DNA from: Cryptomeria japonica | Taxonomy: Eukaryota; Streptophyta; Pinopsida; Cupressales; Cupressaceae | Length of the DNA stretch: 64,000 bases | Reading direction: 5' to 3' | Assembly: GCF_030272615.1 (NCBI RefSeq) | Contig: NC_081414.1 | Coordinates: 335,031,427 to 335,095,426, forward strand | In this document: in pieces, positions 57,291-64,000 of the stretch | Position numbering within the stretch: the stretch's first letter is position 1 | How the letters are laid out: each line of letters begins with the position of its first letter | Notes under the pieces: generated by a model | Databases searched by the model: none | Told to the model about the DNA's origin: nothing | The model's input: only the letters and a program-made list of their open reading frames with translations | Made by a program: the position numbers and the translations under genes

Positions 57291-58270
57291 TCTTAAAACT
57301 TGCATCTAACAACTTTTGTAACTTTGTCTACAATTTCCCTAATTGTAGGATTTACTCTCCTTCGTGGTTGTCTGATTGGCCTGCTATCTTCCTTAATTTA
57401 TAGATCCTATGTGTACAAAGTTTTGGAACTAAACCTTTCATATCTATTTAATCCCAAGCAAATGCATCCCTATGTGACTGCAACAACTTTATTAAGGATT
57501 GTTGTTCATAATTAATTTCTTTCCAGGTGACACTTCTATTTGTTTGGTTAACTCTAGCATAGATGCCTCATTAATGCTTGGCATCTTGATTTCATGGGGT
57601 AATAGTTTACGTAGCTACTGAGTTGTAGATATATCAAATTTGGGCAATAATATTTGCAATGGACATGTTGAGTGATTTGAACAACCTTTTGTTTCATATG
57701 CTAATTCATACTCATAGGTTAACACCTGAGACAATACTTGATCTTCATTTTGTATTTGTAGAAAAGGACTCCTATCAATCATCATTAACTTTACCACAAT
57801 ATTCACCTCCTCCTTCTTCTCTTTACTTGGGTATAACCAAGTTGGCTTATTTGATTCTTCATGTGGTTGAGTTGGAAGATATAGGACAAGTTTATTAGTA
57901 CCATCCCCTTTGGAAATAGTCATATCTCTATTTCTGTATCCTATATAGGCATCTGTTGTGGCCAACCATGGTCTCCCCAAGATTATTGGATATCCTCCTA
58001 GGGCATCTTTAAGAGATAAGATCATGAAGTCAATTGGATACTCCCAAAGTTACAATAATATCTTCTATAATCCCATCCAGTTTGACAGTTGATCTATCTG
58101 CTAATTGAAGGACAATATGGGTAGGCCTAATATTGGTAAGATTGAGGTGTTGCATGATGTCTTTAGTCATCACATTAATAGCAACTCCTAGATAAATGAG
58201 GGCATTCTGGACCGGTATTCCATTTATGGTGACTACAACTACTAGACTACCAAGGTCTTAATATTTGGGT
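57291..58270 (-). pseudogene. Athila/Tat-like protease region
   Basis: Near 58210-58030 the minus strand reads NALIYLGVAINVMTKDIMQH, equivalent to the usual I-D-L-G-A-x-x-N-V-M active site with Asp replaced by Tyr. Then come LADRSTVKLDGIIEDI and the frame 57615-58025 with LKDALGGYPIILGRPWLATT, the conserved end of the protease fold in this lineage. The catalytic substitution alone would inactivate it. Confidence 0.78.
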
Positions 58271-59269
58271 ATTATTACTTTTCCTAACATTATATCAGCC
58301 AATTTTCCCATCACATGAATTGTTGTTGGGTCTTTCTTTTTCCTAGCCAACTTCTTAATATATGCATCCCTAATAGCTTTACCATAAATTAAAACATCTT
58401 TAATAGCTTGGAATAAGAGTATTTCGAAACATATATGCTTTAGTTGATCCAGGAAATCAAAAGTAGGCTCAAGTGGGGGCTCTATATTCACCGACCTCTA
58501 AGGAAATGGTGGCAATGTTTCTTTTTCTTGGGTTGGTTCATAATTCCTTGTTGGATGCCCTTGAGGAAGGGGATCATGTGAAGACATGTTGATATTTGTG
58601 TTCTCCTCTTCTTCTATATGAAGTTCAATTATAATAGGAAGAGAAGGTGCTAGAAAGGTTGTTCTTGAATGCAAGTAGATATCACTTACATGCACAACGT
58701 ATGTAGGATATTGGTTGAAATTCACAAAATAAACTTATTGTTGTTGTTGTTGCTATGACTTATTATTGGGATTAGGAGTAGGTATTTGAGTGGGTTGAGG
58801 TGCAGTGGCATTTATGGTTGCAAGAGGCATAGTGGTTGGTTGATTAAGTGGTGTTTAGGGTTGTTGATAACTAGTTGGCTAGTTAGGCCATTGTTGTGGT
58901 TGTTGCTAATTTGTTGGTCATGGCTGCCAATTCCTTGGTGGTGTTTACCACTAGGTTTGAGGATTAGGCCATGGATTTTGCTGGTAATTTCATGGTTGTG
59001 TGCCATGGTTACCAAATTTAAAGGGTATTGGGATTGCCATTGATTATTAGATGCATAAGAATTAGAATATGGAATAATGAAAGATAGAGGATCTTGAGGC
59101 ATATCTTGTCTTGGAGCCCATGGCCTCCTTTGTACTACATAGAAAATTTGACCTTCATCATCCTCCAATGGACAAAATTCTAGTTGCATGGATTTGTTTT
59201 CTATGCTTGCTACCTTTTGTAGTGGTGAAAAATAGGGTTTCCACCACAAGAAGGATGAAAACTACTAAT
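58271..59269 (-). pseudogene. Gag-pol junction region of an Athila/Tat-like element
   Basis: Three consecutive minus frames (58812-59249, 58498-58725, 58258-58491) contain coding-like sequence: CPLEDDEGQIFYVVQRRPWA, a Gln/Asn/His-rich stretch, PTRNYEPTQEKETLPPFP, and FLDQLKHICFEILLFQAIKD ending before the protease. I infer a linker between gag and protease. Whether it belongs to the outer element or to the LTR insertion just upstream (59521-60330) is not settled. Confidence 0.5.
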
Positions 59270-59520
59270 TTTATGACTTAGGGACCATTACATTCAAAAG
59301 AGGGTTCCAATCCAATACATAGTCGCAAACCGACAAAGGTAATTTTTGATTGGATCAATTAGGCCTCTTTTGTAAGTCAAATGCTAAAATTAGGGTAAAA
59401 GTGCTGAAAATGAAGGTGAAAATGTGAAAGTAGTAAGCTACAGTTGTCAGATTGAGTCATGAACCTAGATTTGAGTAAAATAAGTGAATTTAGACCTATT
59501 CCCAGAAGGATCCCCTAAAA

Positions 59521-60330
59521 TGTTGGGACGGTGTTGCTTGTCGCCCTATTCCTTTAAACTTTTCACACTCTAATGGGGGATCGATTCGTCATTGTAAATA
59601 ATGCTTCTTTTGAAGATTGCAGCTTCGTACCTATGTCCTACAAACAGAAAGAAGGGGAAATAAGTTGGGAAAAAGGGTTTGCCTAAGTCAAAATCCAATT
59701 TAGGAATTTACCTTGAATGAAATATTGCAAATACTGAAATAAATAATGGAAAGGTATACCTCAGATCTGCAATGAATGATAATGATGATTTGCTTCTTTA
59801 ATGTAACCACATATATTGTATGAAATGGCATGAACATTACAAAACCCTAATAACACACACATGCTTGCATATGGATGATGTATTTTTGCTCCACAATGGA
59901 TAAATGAATCATATGGAGCCTTTAAGATCTCTAGAAATGCTTGATAATGAGTGCTTCAATGATTGAATGATGGATTGCTTGAATGGGCACCTTATGATTC
60001 TCCTATTATCCTCTTGTATTAATCAAATGAGAGGTATAGACCTTGTATACTTGCCTATCGAAAAACACCTTAATTTTCTGACATAGGTTGACATGGAGAT
60101 CACAATCCTAATAACTCCTTGTGACTGTTGAGAGGGGCCAAACTAAGGTCTTATTTGAGAGGACCAAGGTGCCACGCCTTGGTTCCAATGAGGACCATGG
60201 TGCCACACCCTGGTCCTACCCCATTTTAGGGTCAGAATCAATTGACCATGTGATGTGTAAAGTGAAAATACAACTAGATTTGAATGGTATGAGCAAAATT
60301 AGGTTTGAATCTAACTTTGGGACATGAACA
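59521..60330 (-). mobile_element. LTR (family B) between gag and pol
   Basis: The block runs TGTTGGGACGG ... GGGACATGAACA (810 bp) and is an inverted match of 42780-43490. On its inner (left) side about 250 bp of non-coding sequence (59270-59520), beginning on the minus strand TTTTAGGGGATCCTTCTGGG, looks like the leader that follows an LTR. A truncated 5' LTR plus leader is therefore likely. Flanks CTAAAA and CTAAG are similar but not a clean duplication. Confidence 0.65.
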
Positions 60331-61286
60331 CTAAGAGGAAGGCCAAAATATGGACCAAATTGTAAGGGAGTACAATTTAGGAAGCTACACCTTCTTGCAT
60401 CTACAATCCTTCTTCCTTTGTCTACAATGAGGACAAAATTCAACCAACATTGCCTCTGCTTCCCCATGCTTTTTCTTTGCCTGGAGAGTGTCTATCTATG
60501 CATCCATATTGTTTATAATATCTTGTTTGAAATCCCTAAAAAAATTGCTCAATTCCATCTTTGATACCCCTGAGTTAGATTTTCTTGATGAGAGTGGGTA
60601 ACCTCTAGTCTTCTTATGAGAAACTCTAGAATAATTTTGACAAAGCTTCTTTATATCACCCCAATCAACTTGGGTGATGTCTCCTCCTCTCATAGGTCCA
60701 ATGCATCCATGAATTCATCATTAATTCCTTTCAAAAAGATCAAAAAGTCTCCACTAAATGCATTGTGGTTAGATTTCTTGAAGCTAAACAAAAACATTTC
60801 AACATAATCTTCTAGACTTTCATCTTCCTTCTATAACATCCTAAAAATGTCATCCTCATGCATATCATTGCCTCTACAATAATCCTTGTATTTCTCAAGG
60901 AATTTCTCCTTCATCACATCCCAAGTTGTCATGGTGTTAGCACCTAGACTCATGAACCACTTGAGAGTAGATTCTTTCAATGTTGTAGGAAACAGTTTTA
61001 GCTTGTGAGCATCAATTGTGTCATCATAGCTCCTACATAGGATATCAAATTCAAATAGAAAGGTGTTTGGGCCCTTTGTCACCACACCATAAAAATTGGG
61101 AAGAGCTGAAGTAGGAATATTCTTGAGATTAGGAATTTGATATTGGTCGGGAATAGGAAACTCAAAAGTAGGTTGAGCATTATTAGCTTGGGTAGCCATA
61201 TTTACTTGATAGACAACAAGGGGCCAAGGATTTTCAAGGGGTTTCTCAACTAGTGGCTCTTGAGGAGGTGGCTCAACTAGTCTCAA
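60331..61286 (-). pseudogene. Athila/Tat-like gag
   Basis: The frame 60831-61286 starts at ATG 61286, 300 nt after the PBS. It reads QPTFEFPIPDQYQIPNLKNI, then PNFYGVVTKGPNTFLFEFDI and the Retrotrans_gag core KLFPTTLKESTLKWFMSLGA ... FLEKYKDYCRG. After a stop it continues in 60496-60693 (GYPLSSRKSN, LSNFFRDFKQDIIN). It ends with a Cys-rich motif CPHCRQRKKDCRCKK near 60440, possibly a modified zinc finger. Capsid function is inferred from the family. Confidence 0.85.
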
Positions 61287-61587
61287 ATCCTAAAAAAGGT
61301 CAGTAAAAGGATTTATTGCATATGCATCAAAAGGACCAAGTTCGTGGTTAACTCATCGATCTTCGGGATCAAGCTCATTCAGAAGGAATCTCTGATAAGC
61401 ATCCCTTCTCCTTCTCCTATGCATACAAATTTTAAAGTTCAATTTCCATTGGGTCCATTGAGAATCAATAGAATGGTTTTAATTTCTTCCTATCTAACTT
61501 TACTTCTTATGAAAACAAAAAGTTCTATTTCTACATAAGTGCAAAAAAAATTATATCTTCCTACGAACTCTTAGCTTAACACCATCC

Positions 61588-61606
61588 ACAATAACGACGC
61601 CAAAAA
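61588..61606 (-). other. Primer binding site of the Athila/Tat-like element
   Basis: On the minus strand the LTR ends GGCCTAACA and is followed by TTTTTGGCGTCGTTATTGT. TGGCGCCGTTG-type sites are usual for this lineage, so the position and sequence both fit, with two changes. Confidence 0.75.
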
Positions 61607-62889
61607 TGTTAGGCCAAAACAATGGATAAATAACTAAGTACTACACCATAACTCAGAGACATGAATTCTTTATTGAGAAGCCATCAAATTCCATCTTTAA
61701 GGTTCATTTATCATATCAACTTGAGGGTGTTTAGCTTGAAACAAGACAACACAATTTGTGCACTAGGAGCTTCTAGGAGTTACATTTGATCCTAACCTTC
61801 AACATGTGAAATGCTTAAATGAATTATCACAAAGAAAATGTGTCTAACTATATCCTAATACAAATAAATCCTATTTATGCCTCATTTTGAAAAAGAAATT
61901 TCCTAACTCAACATAAATAACTACTCTTCTCTGCTTTGGCCGCGGGAACAACCATAGAATTATAGTTCAGTGGCTATAAGACCAGACAACAAATAGTTTA
62001 CTAGAAACAAAATGAAGATAACTTAGAAAATGAACGTGCAAAAAATAAACATGTAGAATCCTCACCAAGTGGGTCCCCTGAGATGAATCTTCTGGACTAG
62101 TAACTACAAAATTAGATTGTTAAGCTCTCACAACTACATCATATGCTGAAATGAATGACATTGAACTCTATTCTTACTCAAAGATACTTGAACAATATAA
62201 TAAAGATAAACATATCTTTTTCAACTCTCTCCTCAAGAAGAATGAGGAGAATTTATAGAATGTCAAGACTCTAACAATCTACCATAACAGTCGCTCCACT
62301 CCTAATATATAGGAGGAGGGCTTGTATTGAAACATAAAATCTAAGAAGCAAAGGAGATTGAAATAGAGCAGAACTTTGTTCTGAACTTGCTTGCATTATA
62401 GTCTGCTTCATCAAGATACATGGCAAATAAACAAAAGAGTAACTGCTCCCTAACTGGTATTTGAAGTATGCAAGTGACACTAATAGCTAGTGGCCGCATC
62501 ATAACAGTCTTGACCTCTTATTTTCTTTGTTGTCCTGGACTCTTTGAAAGATTTGCCACATCTTATTGATTGCCTTTAATCCCATCTCAACAACATTGGA
62601 CTCTTTCAACCGGCTACATCATTAAGGTTGAGGTACCAAAAATCTAACACATTCGTGATTATTTAAAACACCAACATTTAATATCATCCAAAGATAAAGA
62701 TATACTTATATTGCAACCATTAAATTTTTGTAGCATCACTTTAAGAGGTTTTGGTATATAAATGACATATTCAACATTATGACTAAAAAATACACTATCA
62801 CAAAGTATATGCTCCTAAGAATATTAAAAAAAAAGTCTTAAAACGTCATAAAATGTCTAAAATAAAGATGCATAAAACAAACCTCATCA
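61607..62889 (-). repeat. 5' LTR of the Athila/Tat-like element
   Basis: The intact copy, TGTTAGGCC ... CCTCATCA (1283 bp), lacks the two insertions seen in the left LTR and so shows their empty sites. Small frames such as 62271-62480 are not genes. Confidence 0.9.
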
Positions 62890-63055
62890 ACCCCAACCTA
62901 AATGGAACCTAATTAGCCTTTCAAAGCTTTTTCCTTAGAGGAATTAAGCCTAGATCTATTAGGTCCCTCCATCTTTCAATGTAATGGTCTTTTAAGCAAA
63001 AATAGTGGTTTTGTTACCTTAATTGGTCAAACCCTATCTTCACCTTTACATATAC

Positions 63056-63076
63056 ATGTATGTATGTGTATGCGTA

Positions 63077-63119
<43 letters not shown>

Positions 63120-63162
63120 GTGTACGTGTACGTGTACATGTATGTGTATGTGTATAAATATA
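63056..63162 (+). repeat. (TATGTG)n hexanucleotide microsatellite
   Basis: About 16 units of TATGTG with C/T variants (TATGCG, TACGTG, TACATG) run without interruption. Confidence 0.95.
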
Positions 63163-63479
63163 TAAGTAATGGTATAGTAAGAAATGAGTCATGATGAAAA
63201 TATTTTTTTTATCAAAAATTAAACCAAAACATTGACATAAATTGACTAAGTTTTTAACTAGCTGAAATTGCGACTACATATTTTCCTAGTCTCATTGATG
63301 GCATGGTGGTTTTATTAAAGAATTGTATATGGTGAAAAATGATGTTGAAAACTATTGTAAAACCACAAAGATCCAACCATAATAAAAATCCTAGTTCTAC
63401 AACCAAACATTCACCATACACCAATGAAGATACCTAAGATCATGTAAATCAACAAAATGAACAATATTACCATTCACAT

Positions 63480-63955
63480 GTCAAGTAGGGTTTCAATCTC
63501 CATTGTCTCCTATCTCCATTGATCTTGTTTAATATATTTTCTCTCAAATTTTATCTGTGCATAAGAGCTCAACAAAGAATGGATTATGGTTGAAGATGTT
63601 TGATCGCAAGAAGGCTTGATTGCATAAGATTGATAGGTTGATTAGGTGATTAGGGTTGATAATGAAGGAAGTATCCTTTTATATAGAAGACACTTTAGGA
63701 AATGGAGGGATAAGATTAAAAGGTGAAGAGGACAAATGGTCGGCTAAGATTAAAGGGTAGGTAGAAGAAATAATAAAATGATGAAGGGGGTAGGTAAGAG
63801 AGGATTAAGAGATAAGTGACATGTGTCATAAAAGAAAAAGCTAATGAATTAATTAAATAAATAAATATTTATTTAATTAATAGAAGACTTAGGATAAAAT
63901 AATTAAATAAATAAAATATTTATTTAATTAGATATGACAATTTTAGGTGTCTACA
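63480..63955 (-). repeat. LTR end (family A), minus orientation
   Basis: The plus strand ends TTTAGGTGTCTACA at 63955 (minus start TGTAGACACCTAAAATTG). It is preceded by the ATTAAATAAATA-rich U3 and, near 63675, by a TATA-like box (CTATATAAAAGG on the minus strand). The remaining 45 bp to the window edge are outside it. The left boundary is approximate. Confidence 0.6.
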
Positions 63956-64000
63956 TTTTGCCTCTCTTTGAGACAATGCAGCTTGTCACGTTGGCTCAAA

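Larger units (their letters stand above)
43787..62889 (-). mobile_element. Athila/Tat-like Ty3/gypsy element, 19 kb, nested insertions
   Basis: The right (5') LTR is 61607-62889 and the left (3') LTR is 43787-48088 with two insertions. Next to them lie a PBS (61588-61606) and a PPT (48089-48101). Outer flanks are ACCCA (43782-43786) and ACCCC (62890-62894), a near-perfect 5-bp target duplication. Gag, protease, RT, RNase H and integrase are in gypsy order on the minus strand, followed by an extra ORF. LTRs differ at roughly one in ten positions over the first 250 bp by eye, so the insertion is old. The Athila/Tat assignment rests on RT/integrase style, PBS and the extra 3' ORF. Confidence 0.85.

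Overview
The window looks like intergenic DNA from a large, repeat-rich seed-plant genome. A gymnosperm or conifer is a reasonable guess, but nothing here proves it. It holds one clearly intact protein gene, cytosolic ribosomal protein eL32 (RPL32) on the minus strand at 15879-16286. Almost everything else is decayed and nested mobile DNA, local tandem repeats or AT-rich sequence.

Layout. 1-4.6 kb: the 3' half of a Ty1/copia element (RT, RNase H, 3' LTR), cut by two solo LTRs with target duplications and by a 992-bp terminal-inverted-repeat (TIR) element. 4.6-7.3 kb: telomere-like degenerate sequence and a minus-strand LTR ending at 7311. 7.3-11.8 kb: a decayed plus-strand Ty3/gypsy element whose primer binding site (PBS) follows an LTR. 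13.4-19.3 kb: the gene island. RPL32 has an intronless CDS and a 2.39-kb 5' UTR intron. That intron carries a box C/D snoRNA recognisable as U14. The promoter has a TATA-like box and two telo-boxes, and a MITE with a TTA target duplication lies just upstream. A diverged copy of the same MITE lies about 2 kb beyond the 3' end of the gene.

20.6-30.5 kb: a minus-strand chromovirus-type Ty3/gypsy element with gag, protease, RT, RNase H, integrase and chromodomain, PBS and polypurine tract (PPT). Its frames are broken by stops and its two LTRs are strikingly unequal. 32.6-35.6 kb: an LTR interrupted by a 5'-truncated LINE with a 12-bp target duplication. 35.6-43.5 kb: no recognisable genes; long direct repeats, then 3 kb of G-poor, CCATC-rich DNA holding a 48-bp repeat that reads as a 16-residue repeat. 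43.8-62.9 kb: a 19-kb minus-strand Athila/Tat-like gypsy element bounded by a near-matching 5-bp duplication. Its left LTR holds two solo LTRs. Its interior holds a 3-kb insertion inside an extra ORF downstream of integrase, a 609-bp LTR-like insertion between RT and RNase H, and another LTR between gag and pol. 63-64 kb: a hexanucleotide microsatellite and one more LTR end.

The only functional unit I would defend is RPL32 together with its intronic U14 RNA: one transcript would supply a 60S ribosomal protein and an 18S rRNA processing/methylation guide. The most interesting points are this host-gene arrangement, the MITE at its promoter, the extra ORF behind integrase at 48.7-53.7 kb, and the palindromic TTTTAAAA array at 50.6-51.2 kb. 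All assignments come from reading the sequence by eye; no alignment or database search was run.
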